Of a stretch of DNA of 55,910 nt, positions 45,229-54,617 are shown one piece after another. The DNA comes from Candidatus Sulfuritelmatomonas gaucii (lineage in GTDB: Bacteria > Acidobacteriota > Terriglobia > Terriglobales > Acidobacteriaceae): the NCBI GenBank assembly GCA_900290245.1, contig OKRB01000086.1, positions 1 to 55,910 of the forward strand, in the 5' to 3' direction. Position 1 is the stretch's first letter, and the number at the start of each line of letters is the position of its first letter. Under the pieces are notes generated by a model. It worked only from the letters and a program-made list of their open reading frames with translations. It did not search any database and was not told where the DNA came from. The translations under genes and the position numbers were made by a program.

Positions 45229-46200
45229 TTACACATCATTGCCCAAGTGAAAAATCGGCTCGACGCCTTTGCCGCCGGAGAGTAACGCCTGCTCTTCGTG
45301 CGGCTCGAGCGGCTTGTAATTCTGCGCCACGTCCATTGCCAGTCGGAAATAGCGCTCATCGCCGGGCGGGATGGCCGCGGTAATGGGATGGCCGAGCGTC
45401 CAGCGCAAGCCCATCGATGCTTCATCGGGAAATCCCGCGGGCTGGTACCAGCACTTGGGTTCGGGATGATTTTTCTGTTCGCCGGCCGGCCAAACGGATT
45501 TGGCCATGCTTTTCAGGCAAAGAATGCCCATCTGTTTTTCCTGCGCGCGCTCGAGGATCTGTAATCCGAAGTTCGCCTGGCTCACAAGCACCCAGTTCAG
45601 CGGAAAAAGAACCGTGTCGAAGTCGTAGCGGTCCAGCGCAGCAAGCGCCGTCTCAACGGAGTGCACGGAGAAGCCGATGAAGCGGATCTTGCCCTCTTTC
45701 TTAGCCGCCTCAAATGTTTCCATGGCTCCGCCCGGCCCGAGCACCTTGTCGAGATCGGTCATCTTGGTGAGGGCGTGGAACTGGTAGAGGTCGAGGTGGT
45801 CAGTCTCAAGCAGCTTGAGCGAGTTTTCAAGGTCGGCGCGCGAGTCGTCTTTCAAGCGGCCATCGGTTTTGCACGCCAGAAAGCATTTGTCGCGGTAGGG
45901 CTTGAGCGCCGGACCCAGCCGCTGCTGCGCGTTGCCGTAGCTCGGCGCCACGTCGAGATAGTTGATTCCGCGATCGACGGCTTCCGAGACAATGTTGACG
46001 GCGGCCTGGGGATCCTCATTCATCACCACGATCCCGCCGAAGCCGATGATGGAGAGATGTTCGCCGGTCTTTCCAAGTGGGCGGCGCGCGATCGGCTTTG
46101 AGGGCGTTGAGGGTTTTGCATCGGATGCACGCATGCCTTGCGCCGATGCCATGGCTGCAGCAGTGATGGCGGCTTGTTTCAGGAAATCGCGGCGTTCCAT
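45229..46200 (-). CDS. Aldo/keto reductase, Tat-exported
   Basis: A 323-residue protein with the leader MERRDFLKQAAITAAAMASA, a twin-arginine signal. The rest is an aldo/keto reductase barrel: RRPLGKTGEHLSIIGFGGIV, VDRGINYLDVAPSYGNAQQR with catalytic Asp and Tyr, FLACKTDGRLKDDSRADLEN with the catalytic Lys, and HLDLYQFHAL. Such Tat-linked reductases are widespread in acidobacteria and planctomycetes; the substrate is unknown. It is convergent with the XRE regulator gene. Confidence 0.85.
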   Translation of the reverse strand: MERRDFLKQAAITAAAMASAQGMRASDAKPSTPSKPIARRPLGKTGEHLSIIGFGGIVVMNEDPQAAVNIVSEAVDRGINYLDVAPSYGNAQQRLGPALKPYRDKCFLACKTDGRLKDDSRADLENSLKLLETDHLDLYQFHALTKMTDLDKVLGPGGAMETFEAAKKEGKIRFIGFSVHSVETALAALDRYDFDTVLFPLNWVLVSQANFGLQILERAQEKQMGILCLKSMAKSVWPAGEQKNHPEPKCWYQPAGFPDEASMGLRWTLGHPITAAIPPGDERYFRLAMDVAQNYKPLEPHEEQALLSGGKGVEPIFHLGNDV

Positions 46201-46276
46201 GGTCTGCCTCCTTCAGTGGAATCAGACGAACGGTATCCGCTGGTATTTTCGCACGGAGCTCTGTGGGTGGGCGAGG

Positions 46277-47128
46277 TCAGCTTTGCGGCGGAAGAAGGTG
46301 GGAGATGTAGAACCCGAAGAGCACGAGAAGCATGACCATTGCCGCGATAGCCAGCCGCATGCGCATTTGAAACACGCTGCGCGACGATCCGATGCGCGGC
46401 ACCAGCGGAGTGGCGAAGAGCAGCCCGTAGCTGAAGCCTCCCAGGTGCGCCCAGTTGTCGATGCGCAATCCCGAACCGATCACATTCGTCCCGATATTGA
46501 TGGAAAAGCCGATGGCCAGGTTGATCGCGGCAAAGTATATGACGGACTTGCGCAGTCTTTTCAGTTCGAACTGCGGCACGGGCAGGCGCTTCGACTTGAG
46601 AAGAATAATCAGGACGCCGGCAATGCCGAAGACGGCGCCCGAGGCTCCCGCGCCGGCCGGGAAAAGTATGTTGCTGCCGTCGTGAATGGGCCGCAGCCAG
46701 TTGTAGAGGGTGGAAAGCAGGTTGCCGGCCGCGCCGGTAAGAATGTACGCGGCAAACAGGCCAAACGACCCCATCAGGGGCTCGGCCAGCAATCCCAGGT
46801 TCCACAGGCACCACATGTTCGTGGCCAGGTGCAGAATGCCGACGTGGACGAACATGGCCGTGACGATGCGCCACCATTCGCCGTAGATGAGCACATTGCC
46901 GGCGTTGTCCGCGCCCCAGTGCATGATCTGATCGACGGAAGGACTGAAGGCACTGACTCCGTGCGACACCATTGCCAGAAATACCGCGCAGTTGATGCCG
47001 ACCAGCGTGTATGTGGCTGGCGCAGAGGCCCATCTGCGGCGCGGCCGGGGAGGCGGCACAGGCGGCGACACATATTGGCCCTCCGGCGGAAGAACCTCCG
47101 GCTGGGGAGGCGACGGATTCAAGCCCAT
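46277..47128 (-). CDS. Rhomboid-family intramembrane serine protease
   Basis: A 283-residue membrane protein with a Pro-rich cytoplasmic N-terminus and six or seven hydrophobic helices. Rhomboid hallmarks are WWRIVTAMFVHVGILHLATN with the HxxxN motif, the catalytic Ser in PAGAGASGAVFGIAG and the catalytic His in WAHLGGFSYGLLFA. It would cut membrane proteins within the bilayer; the substrate is unknown. It lies 76 bases upstream of the aldo/keto reductase gene on the same strand. Confidence 0.9.
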   Translation of the reverse strand: MGLNPSPPQPEVLPPEGQYVSPPVPPPRPRRRWASAPATYTLVGINCAVFLAMVSHGVSAFSPSVDQIMHWGADNAGNVLIYGEWWRIVTAMFVHVGILHLATNMWCLWNLGLLAEPLMGSFGLFAAYILTGAAGNLLSTLYNWLRPIHDGSNILFPAGAGASGAVFGIAGVLIILLKSKRLPVPQFELKRLRKSVIYFAAINLAIGFSINIGTNVIGSGLRIDNWAHLGGFSYGLLFATPLVPRIGSSRSVFQMRMRLAIAAMVMLLVLFGFYISHLLPPQS

Positions 47129-47224
47129 ATCATCACTCTAAAGCATTTCCGGGTTTTCCCCATGAACGCTGAGGAAATGTTCCATCGCAGCAGCGTTTCG
47201 GCAGCAATCGCGCGCTCCCGGGCT

Positions 47225-48529
47225 ATGATGAACCCCATGAAACATTCGCATCTTGCGCTTATCGCCGCTGTGCTGGCGTGGCCGGCTGTTGGCGCCAACT
47301 GGGCGATCGGCCAGAACACCGTATCGAATGAGCATGTTTCAGCCGCTCCGATCGACGCCTTCCACTCACGTTTCGACGCAGAGCTGAGCCGGCACGGAAT
47401 TGCTGGCGGTGGATTCGCGTTCGTTCATGGCGCGGGTTCGGCAACGCAGTTCTTCCAGGGCGAAGCCAACGTTGCGACTCACCAGCCTGTGGATGCAGAA
47501 ACGAGTTACAACTGGGCATCCATCACCAAGACCTTTACCGCCATCGCCATTCTGCAGTTGCGCGACCGCGGCCGGCTGTCGCTCGACGATCCGGCGGTTA
47601 GTTACGTGCCCGAACTGCGCGAGGTCCACGATGCCTACGGCCCCGTCGATGCCATCACCATCCGCGAACTGCTGACGCACAGCGCCGGCTTCCGGAATGC
47701 GACCTGGCCGTGGGACTGCGACGACAGCTCCAATTGCGATTGGCAGCCCTTTGAGCCCACGCGCTGGAGCCAGGTTGTTGCCATGCTGCCCTACACGCAC
47801 ATCGCGTTCGCGCCTGGCAGCCGCTGGAGCTATTCGAATCTTGGCTATGTATTCCTCGGCCAGATCATTGAACGGCTCAGCGGCGAAGACATCGAGGTCT
47901 ACATCGACAAGAACATCCTGAAGCCGCTGGGGATGACCGCGAGCTACTTCGATCGCTCGCCGTACTTTCTCGCCGATCACGTATCGGCCAGCTACGTCCG
48001 GACGGGCGGCAAGCTGGTTGCGCAGCCTTTCGATTTTGATACCGGAATCACCGCGGCGAACAGTGGGCTCAAGGCCCCGATCCCCGATATGGTGAAGTAT
48101 TTGCGTTTTCTGATCGGCGACCCCGCGAATCCGATTTACGACATTGTGCTCAAGCGCAGCTCGCTCGAGGAGGCGTGGACGGGAGTGCTGCCGGCGGTCG
48201 AGCCAGGGCAAGCGCCCACCGCCTACACTTCCGGAGCGAATGGAGCGCAGGCGAAGATGGGCCTGGGATTCTTTGTGATGGAAGCCGCTGGCCGCCGCTA
48301 CATTTATCACGACGGCGACCAGGGTGGATTTTCGTCGGAACTGCTCGTCGATCCTGACGGGCACAGCGCGAGTATTCTCGCTGTCAACACGACTGACAGC
48401 GGCGAGCAGGCGCCGACGCCGGAACTGCATCCCAAATCGAATACCGAACCGGAACCGGGCGCTGATTTGCGGACGACGCTGCGCGGCGTGCTGCTCGACA
48501 CGGTGTACCCGGGTTACGCGACGAAGTGA
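47225..48529 (+). CDS. Beta-lactamase class C-like serine hydrolase, exported
   Basis: A 434-residue protein. The start at MMNPMKHSHLAL gives a usable signal peptide (LALIAAVLAWPAVGA). A much longer in-frame reading extends left across the rhomboid and reductase genes and is not real. Key motifs are SITK (after YNWA) with the nucleophile Ser and Lys, WSYSNLGYVFLGQIIERLSG with the Tyr-Ser-Asn motif, and YHDGDQGGFSSELLV in place of the Lys-Thr-Gly box. TIRELLTHSAGFRN is the usual anchor. It may be an esterase, peptidase or amidohydrolase acting in the periplasm. Confidence 0.85.
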   Translation: MMNPMKHSHLALIAAVLAWPAVGANWAIGQNTVSNEHVSAAPIDAFHSRFDAELSRHGIAGGGFAFVHGAGSATQFFQGEANVATHQPVDAETSYNWASITKTFTAIAILQLRDRGRLSLDDPAVSYVPELREVHDAYGPVDAITIRELLTHSAGFRNATWPWDCDDSSNCDWQPFEPTRWSQVVAMLPYTHIAFAPGSRWSYSNLGYVFLGQIIERLSGEDIEVYIDKNILKPLGMTASYFDRSPYFLADHVSASYVRTGGKLVAQPFDFDTGITAANSGLKAPIPDMVKYLRFLIGDPANPIYDIVLKRSSLEEAWTGVLPAVEPGQAPTAYTSGANGAQAKMGLGFFVMEAAGRRYIYHDGDQGGFSSELLVDPDGHSASILAVNTTDSGEQAPTPELHPKSNTEPEPGADLRTTLRGVLLDTVYPGYATK

Positions 48530-48644
48530 TCTCCAACAGAACGCGCGGATTCGTTGACGGGCTCACCGTTTAATCTGGAATTTGGTCAGAGTCGCGGCGC
48601 GGGTGCGTCGTGAGGCCAAGCCAATCCATAAATTCGGGAGCGAA

Positions 48645-50246
48645 ATGGTGAGTTTGGAGGATAAAGCAAGCGGAACGGGTGTCAAGCCGATTCGAAGAGC
48701 GCTGTTGAGTGTGACCGACAAGACGGGCCTGGTCGATTTTGCGCGCGCGCTCAAGAGCTTTGGGGTTGAGCTGGTTTCAACCGGAGGAACGGCGAAAGCG
48801 CTGCGCGAAGCCGGACTCGCGGTAAAGGACATCAGTGAGCTGACCGGATTCCCTGAGGTGCTCGACGGCCGTGTGAAGACGCTGCACCCGCGCGTGCATG
48901 GCGGCCTGCTTTACATCCGCAGCAATGAGCAGCACGAGGCCGCCATGGCGGAACACGGCATTCAGCCCATCGACATAGTTGTGGTGAACCTGTACGCGTT
49001 TGAGAAAACTGCGGCACAGCCGGGTGTGGCCTTCGGTCACCTGATCGAGAACATCGATATTGGCGGGCCGTCGATGGTGCGGTCGGCGGCAAAGAATTTT
49101 GAGGATGTCGCGATTGTGACGCGCGTGGCGGATTACCCGGCGCTGATTGAGGAGCTGAAGGCCAACGGCGGCGGGCTGAGCCGCGCCACACGCTGGCGGC
49201 TGGCGAAACAGGCGTTCGCGCTGACCTCAGCGTACGATGCGGCCATTGCAAGTACGCTGGAGCGGATTGCCGAGCCGGCTGCGGCCGAGGCTCCCGCGGC
49301 AATCAGCGATGCGGAGCCGCCTGCTACACTGCGCATCAATCTGCCGCTGGCCCAGGCATTGCGCTACGGCGAGAATCCGCATCAACGCGCTGCGCTCTAT
49401 GCCGATGGCAGCGGCCTGGGGATCGCGGGCGCCACGCAATTGCAGGGCAAGGCGTTGAGCTTCAACAACCTCGTGGACCTGGACGCCTGCTGGGAGCTCG
49501 AGCAGGAGTTTGACGAGCCTGCCATCATCATTGTGAAACATACCAATCCCTGCGGCGCGGCAACCGGCGCGACGATTCTCGAAGCCTATCAGAAAGCACT
49601 TGCATCCGATCCGGTCTCGGCCTTTGGCGGCGTCATCGGAATCAATCGCAAAGTGGACGGAGCCGCAGCGGAAGAGATTGCAAAGCTGTTTGTCGAGGCC
49701 ATCGCAGCGCCGGCATTTTCAGCAGAGGCGCGTGAACGATTTGCCACGAAGAAAAACCTGCGGCTGGTGGAAGTGAAATCCGCGCCGGCGAAACCGGTGG
49801 TAAAGCATGTGTCGGGTGGATTGCTGGTGCAGGGTGCCGACACCGGGCGCGTGACCGAGTCGGAGCTGAAGGTGGTCACCTGGCGTCCGCCCACCGCCGA
49901 AGAATTGCGCTCGCTGCTCTTTGCGTGGCGCGTGTGCAAGCATGTGAAGTCCAATGCCATCGTCTATGCGCGCGACGGCCAGACACTGGGCGTGGGAGCG
50001 GGTCAGATGAGCCGCGTGGATGCGGCACGATTCGGGGCGATGAAAGCCGTACTGCCGCTGAAAGGCTGCGTGGCGGCATCGGACGCATTCTTTCCCTTCC
50101 CCGATGGGCTTGAAGCAGTGGCCCAGGCGGGCGCGACAGCCGTCATCCAGCCGGGAGGCTCGGTCCGCGATGAGGAAGTGATTGCGGCTGCGGACAAGCT
50201 GAATTTGGCCATGGTCTTTACGGGGATACGGCACTTCCGGCACTGA
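48645..50246 (+). CDS. purH: Bifunctional AICAR transformylase / IMP cyclohydrolase PurH
   Basis: A 533-residue enzyme for the last two steps of purine synthesis to IMP. The cyclohydrolase (MGS-like) domain is residues 15-150: [50 protein letters not shown] and [17 protein letters not shown]. The transformylase part has [75 protein letters not shown] and [20 protein letters not shown]. The ATG follows GGGAG. The catalytic Lys-His in VKHTNPCG is present. Confidence 0.95.
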   Translation: MVSLEDKASGTGVKPIRRALLSVTDKTGLVDFARALKSFGVELVSTGGTAKALREAGLAVKDISELTGFPEVLDGRVKTLHPRVHGGLLYIRSNEQHEAAMAEHGIQPIDIVVVNLYAFEKTAAQPGVAFGHLIENIDIGGPSMVRSAAKNFEDVAIVTRVADYPALIEELKANGGGLSRATRWRLAKQAFALTSAYDAAIASTLERIAEPAAAEAPAAISDAEPPATLRINLPLAQALRYGENPHQRAALYADGSGLGIAGATQLQGKALSFNNLVDLDACWELEQEFDEPAIIIVKHTNPCGAATGATILEAYQKALASDPVSAFGGVIGINRKVDGAAAEEIAKLFVEAIAAPAFSAEARERFATKKNLRLVEVKSAPAKPVVKHVSGGLLVQGADTGRVTESELKVVTWRPPTAEELRSLLFAWRVCKHVKSNAIVYARDGQTLGVGAGQMSRVDAARFGAMKAVLPLKGCVAASDAFFPFPDGLEAVAQAGATAVIQPGGSVRDEEVIAAADKLNLAMVFTGIRHFRH

Positions 50247-50474
50247 AGTAATATGCGGCTGCTACGGAATCCGGCGGGCATATACTTTCCGAGCCGTTAC
50301 GACTCTGCTCACCTTCGCGAAAATCCCGGATTCGCCCGCGCATTTGCGACGAATGACGCGTAAAATCGTCTGTAACAGCAGGCAGAGTTGCTCAGGACGG
50401 CTGCCTGCGCCGCGTTACAGTTTCTTGAGAACATTTTGACGGTTCTCTGGCTGGGAGCGTGGGGAATTCCCTAC

Positions 50475-52712
50475 ATGATGAAGAAAAACCTTGCATTGCC
50501 GACCATTGGGGTCAAGTTTGCCGCCGCCCTCCTTGTGTTGACGCCACTTCTGCCCCTCAGCGCCCAAAACGCCCCCGCCAGCGGAGCCGCGGCCACCTCG
50601 ACCGAAGGTCAGGCGAAACAGCCGGTTGCTGCGCCGGCACAAGCCGCTTCAGCCAAGCCCGCGCAGACGGCCCCCGCGTTGAATCAAAACAGCCTGGCGC
50701 CGATGACGGCAACGGAGTCAAAGCGCGCGCAGGCCTACTATCACCTGGGGCTGGCCAGCATTTATGCAGATGATGCAACCTCGGAAGGCCGAACCGACGA
50801 GGCAAATAAGGCGATTGAAGAGTACAAGATGGCGCTCAACGACGACCCGGATTCAACGGAACTGAACGACGGGCTCGCCGATCTCTACTTCCACATACCG
50901 GGCCATGAGCATGACGCCGAGGTGGCGGCGCGCGCGGAGGTCAAGCGCGATCCCAGTGACATTGACGCCCACCGTCTGCTGGGCCGGATTTATTTGCGCG
51001 AGCTCGGCCAGGGAGAAAACGGCGTTTCCTCCACGTCGCAGCCGGGCAACGTGCTCGATGAAGCGATTGCCGAATTTGAGAAGATTGTGGCCCTGCAACC
51101 GAAGAGCGTGGAAGACCACATGGTGCTGGGTCAGCTTTACAGGGTCAAGCACCAGCCCGATAAGGCGGAGGCCGAGCTGAAGACCGCGCAGGCCATCGAG
51201 CCTGAGTCAGAAGAAGTTGTGCTGAACATGGCGCAGCTCTACGCCGAGAGCGGGAACCTGAAGCAGGCAGCGAAGGCGATCGAGGATGTGCCCATGGACG
51301 GGCGCTCGCCGAAGATGGAGTTCACCCTTGGCGCCCTCTATGAACAGATGAAGAAGTCAAACGACGCCATCACTGCGTATCAGCGCGCAGAACAGATGGA
51401 GCCGGGTGATCTTCAGACCATGGACGCGTTGGCTCAGGCCCTGCTGAGTGACAACCAGCTCGACGAAGCTCTCAAGGAGTACAAGGCTCTGGCCGAAGCG
51501 GATCCCGACAACTCGCTCGACGCCCTGGTCCATATCGGCGAAATCCAGCGCCGGCAGGGTAAGTACGATGAGGCCCTGGCTACCATCCGCAAGGCGCGGA
51601 AGTTCGATCCGACCTCACTCGAAGCGGGCTTCAACGAGGGGCTTGTGCTCGACATACTGGGCCGGCTGGATGAAGCCGCCCAGACCTACCAGAGCTTGCT
51701 CGACCAGAACACGCTCACCCACGCCAACGGCGCCTACACCGACGAGGAGAAGAACAATCGCAGCATCTTCCTCGAGCGGCTGGGCGGAGTTTACGAGGAA
51801 CAGAGCAAGACCGACGAAGCGATTAGTATTTACCAGAAGATGATTGACCTGGGCGGCAGTTATGCCGTGCGCGGTTACCAGGAAGAGGTAGACGTCTATC
51901 GCAACGCTCACCAATTTGATAAGTCGCTGGAGGTTGCGCGAAAGGCTGCGGCCTCCAATCCCAAGGATCCCGACCTGCAGTTAATGCTGGCAGGCGAAAT
52001 CGCCGACCAGGGTCATCCCGATGACGGATTGGCCATGGCGAAAAACCAGTTGAATGGAGCCACTCCGGACCAGCAGCGCGGCGTGTGGCTGGCGATTGGC
52101 CAGATCAATGTGCGTCTTCATCGCTGGAAAGATGCCGAGGATGCGTTGGACAAGGCTGAGCCGCTGGCTGTGAAGAAGGAAGACCGCACCTATCTCTTCT
52201 TCCTAAAAGGCGAGCTGGCGGAACGGCAGAAGCACAGCGAGCAAGCCGAGCAGTACTTCCAGCAGGCTCTGACCCTGGACCCCGAGAACGCCATGACTCT
52301 CAACTACCTGGGGTACATGTGGGCCGACAAAGGAGAAAAGCTGCCCGAAGCGCTCAAGATGATTCGCAAGGCGGTTGATATCGAGCCGATGAACGGCGCC
52401 TATCTGGATTCGCTGGGCTGGGTCTACTTCAAGATGGGCGAGTACGAGCTGGCCGAAGATAACCTGCGCTCTGCCGTCAGCCGCGATCAGACCGATCCCA
52501 CCGTGCACATGCACCTTGGCGATCTGTACGAGAAAACCGGGCGCATCCGGCTCGCCGCAGCGCAGTGGGAACTGTCGCTTGCCGATTTTGCCAAGTCGTC
52601 GCCCGCCGACATTGAACAAAGCGATGTTGCCAAGGTACAGAAGAAGCTGGAAAGCGCCCGCATGCGGCTCGCCAAAGAAGACAGTTCCGTTGGACAGGTC
52701 AAGCAGGAATAA
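50475..52712 (+). CDS. Large TPR-repeat protein, exported
   Basis: A 745-residue protein. A signal segment (VKFAAALLVLTPLLPLSAQ) is followed by an Ala/Pro/Gln-rich linker, then about fifteen tetratricopeptide-like helix pairs from residue 75 to the end, for example AYYHLGLASIYADD, AIAEFEKIVALQPKSVEDHM, GQLYRVKHQPDKAEAELKTA and ALTLDPENAMTLNYLGYMWA. Such repeats make protein-binding solenoids; in the periplasm they often assist outer-membrane assembly or cell-envelope complexes. The partner is unknown. The ATG lies behind GTGGGGAA. Confidence 0.85.
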   Translation: MMKKNLALPTIGVKFAAALLVLTPLLPLSAQNAPASGAAATSTEGQAKQPVAAPAQAASAKPAQTAPALNQNSLAPMTATESKRAQAYYHLGLASIYADDATSEGRTDEANKAIEEYKMALNDDPDSTELNDGLADLYFHIPGHEHDAEVAARAEVKRDPSDIDAHRLLGRIYLRELGQGENGVSSTSQPGNVLDEAIAEFEKIVALQPKSVEDHMVLGQLYRVKHQPDKAEAELKTAQAIEPESEEVVLNMAQLYAESGNLKQAAKAIEDVPMDGRSPKMEFTLGALYEQMKKSNDAITAYQRAEQMEPGDLQTMDALAQALLSDNQLDEALKEYKALAEADPDNSLDALVHIGEIQRRQGKYDEALATIRKARKFDPTSLEAGFNEGLVLDILGRLDEAAQTYQSLLDQNTLTHANGAYTDEEKNNRSIFLERLGGVYEEQSKTDEAISIYQKMIDLGGSYAVRGYQEEVDVYRNAHQFDKSLEVARKAAASNPKDPDLQLMLAGEIADQGHPDDGLAMAKNQLNGATPDQQRGVWLAIGQINVRLHRWKDAEDALDKAEPLAVKKEDRTYLFFLKGELAERQKHSEQAEQYFQQALTLDPENAMTLNYLGYMWADKGEKLPEALKMIRKAVDIEPMNGAYLDSLGWVYFKMGEYELAEDNLRSAVSRDQTDPTVHMHLGDLYEKTGRIRLAAAQWELSLADFAKSSPADIEQSDVAKVQKKLESARMRLAKEDSSVGQVKQE

Positions 52713-52717
52713 TCCTC

Positions 52718-52735
52718 AGCCCGTTGACGCGGGCT
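52718..52735 (+). terminator. Candidate terminator hairpin after the TPR gene
   Basis: AGCCCG and CGGGCT form a 6-base stem with a 6-base loop, starting six bases after the stop codon. No run of T follows. Confidence 0.35.
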
Positions 52736-52807
52736 ATCGCAATTCCTGAGTCACTGTATCCCGAAGGTGCTACACCCAAGTCGACGCAACCCCCAGGGAG
52801 CCGGGGT

Positions 52808-52835
52808 CCCCGCGGACAGGTCTTCGTCCGTGGGG
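52808..52835. repeat. Hairpin repeat in the intergenic region
   Basis: CCCCGCGGAC and GTCCGTGGGG pair over 10 bases with one mismatch around an 8-base loop. The flanking GGAGCCGGGGT and GTGGAAGGG recall dispersed intergenic repeats I associate with acidobacterial genomes. Confidence 0.4.
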
Positions 52836-52944
52836 TGGAAGGGAGCGGCGACCTTGCACCGAATTCAAGAGGTCAAAGCAACTCAGGAATTGCTGTAAGG
52901 TTTTCTGATCGACACAAGAGGCTGTCAGGAATAGACTTCCGGCA

Positions 52945-53322
52945 ATGGCCTCCGATTTTGATCAGGCTTTTGCCCAATTGAAGAATGTCTTCGCCCGGCG
53001 CCTGGGCCACCTGGCGGTAAGCGAAGATACGCCGTCGATCTATTCCGTCTCGTGCAGGACGCCTTCGCCATTCCCGCAGCACAAAGGCCACGCCATGTGG
53101 TTCGGTTCGGTGAAAAAGGGCAAGGCCTATGTGAGCTTCCACCTGATGCCGCTCTACATGAATCCGCCGCTCATGAGCGCTGTTCCGCCTGGCTTAAAGA
53201 AGCGAATGCAGGGGAAAACCTGCTTTAACTTCAAGACCGCCCCTGAGCCCGAACTGCTTGAGCAGCTCGGGCAATTAGTCGAGGCGGCCAAGAAAGACTG
53301 GACCCTGAAAAAGTTCCTGTGA
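52945..53322 (+). CDS. Conserved hypothetical protein (DUF1801-like)
   Basis: A 125-residue soluble protein starting MASDFDQAFAQLKNVFARRL. It carries WFGSVKKGKAYVSFHLMPLY, then GLKKRMQGKTCFNFKTAPEP and an acidic C-terminal helix. Its fold and the KxCFNFK element resemble the YdhG/DUF1801 family, but the likeness is weak and no function can be given. Codon use and the lack of strong overlapping frames support a real gene. Confidence 0.55.
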   Translation: MASDFDQAFAQLKNVFARRLGHLAVSEDTPSIYSVSCRTPSPFPQHKGHAMWFGSVKKGKAYVSFHLMPLYMNPPLMSAVPPGLKKRMQGKTCFNFKTAPEPELLEQLGQLVEAAKKDWTLKKFL

Positions 53323-53350
53323 CTCGCGCGCAACGCCATTCGAAACAGGC

Positions 53351-54349
53351 CTATTCGGCGTGCGCCTGGGCAGCAGCCAGGTAGCCGTCCACGTTCCCCT
53401 TATCGACCAATGCCGTGCCGGTATCGACAAAAACCGGATAGGGCGCGAAGGCGTCGGTGCTGAAGTCCTTGTTGAGCTGCGACGGCGGAGAGTGAAAGAC
53501 CTCGTCGAGCGCCTTGAGGCCCACATAGCCCATCGTGAAGGGCTTTTGCGCAATCGTGGCGTCGATCACTCCGTCCTTGATTGCCTGCAGCGTATCCGGG
53601 TTCACATCCCACGCCACGAGTTCGCGGGTGGTGTCGCTGGTGCGCTTGATGGCGTCGGCCACCATTTTGCCCGACACCGAGTCAAGGCAGACAAATGCGT
53701 TGATTTTCTTGTCGCCCGTCTGCGCCATCAGTTGCTGGGTTCTGTCGAAAGCGGTCACCGCCGCACCCTTGATGTCGACCACTTCAGCAATCTTGATTCC
53801 GGGCTGCGCGGAAAAGACATCCTTGAAGCCCTTCAGGCGCTCCTCGGTGTTGGGCTGTCCGGCAATCGTGAAGAAGACGACATTGCCTTTGCCCGCGAGC
53901 TTCTCAGCCACGCGGCGGCCGCCCAGCCTGCCAGCCTCAAGGTTATTGGTGCCGATAAAATAGAGCCGCTTGCTCGCAGCGGCATCGGAGTCAAATGTGA
54001 TCACCGGAATGCCGGCGGCCACCGCCGCGTCGATCTCCGGTTGCAGCACGCCCACGTCAGAGACCGAAACCAGGATGCCATTCGGTTTGGCGGCAACCGC
54101 GTTCTGAAGTTCAGTTCGTTCACTCTGCGGATCGTAGTTGTCGGGCCCGGCCACCTTAGCGGTCACACCATAGTCGGCGGCAGCCTTCTTGAATCCTGCG
54201 ACGGCCGTCTTCCAGTAAGAAGACGCCATGTTTGACCCAACGAGGTAGTACACCTCTTTCACTGAGTGCCTTTCGCACCCCGAGATCAACACCATGGCCA
54301 GCGCCGCCAGCGCGAGCGAAATTCCCGAAATACCTTTGACCGGTTTCAT
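53351..54349 (-). CDS. Sugar-binding periplasmic lipoprotein (ABC transporter type)
   Basis: A 332-residue protein. GGAGGG lies before the ATG; the leader ends LISGC, a lipobox, so it is anchored as a lipoprotein. The mature part is a Peripla_BP_4 ribose-type binding fold: VYYLVGSNMASSYWKTAVAG, DYGVTAKVAGPDNYDPQSER, NGILVSVSDVGVLQPEIDAA, VITFDSDAAASKRLYFIGTN, KINAFVCLDSVSGKMVADAI and ELVAWDVNPDTLQAI. No permease or ATPase gene lies near it, so it is an orphan binding protein that must work with parts encoded elsewhere, or serve a sensor. Confidence 0.88.
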   Translation of the reverse strand: MKPVKGISGISLALAALAMVLISGCERHSVKEVYYLVGSNMASSYWKTAVAGFKKAAADYGVTAKVAGPDNYDPQSERTELQNAVAAKPNGILVSVSDVGVLQPEIDAAVAAGIPVITFDSDAAASKRLYFIGTNNLEAGRLGGRRVAEKLAGKGNVVFFTIAGQPNTEERLKGFKDVFSAQPGIKIAEVVDIKGAAVTAFDRTQQLMAQTGDKKINAFVCLDSVSGKMVADAIKRTSDTTRELVAWDVNPDTLQAIKDGVIDATIAQKPFTMGYVGLKALDEVFHSPPSQLNKDFSTDAFAPYPVFVDTGTALVDKGNVDGYLAAAQAHAE

Positions 54350-54617
54350 TTGACCCTCCGCTTGAATTCCGAATCCACCGCAGGCGACGCGTCCGATTTG
54401 ACGCCTGCGCCAGTCCCTCAAAAAATCCGGCAGGATAGTACTCCCAGAGCGTCGGGCTTGTCCATCCTCCGGCACAAAATTGCTTTTATAGCAGTGCCGG
54501 CCGGCATGAGCCGGTGATTGCGAACACAGAAATGCGGCCGCCGGCGCGAGTCATCCCCATTTGCGGTATAACCAGACGTGAGCTGTTCGAGCGGTTTCGG
54601 GAATCACAGCCGCATTC

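Noticed and set aside
45962..47224. Long plus-strand extension of the serine hydrolase frame
   Set aside because: It runs antisense through two well-supported genes and has no domain; the real start is next to the signal peptide.
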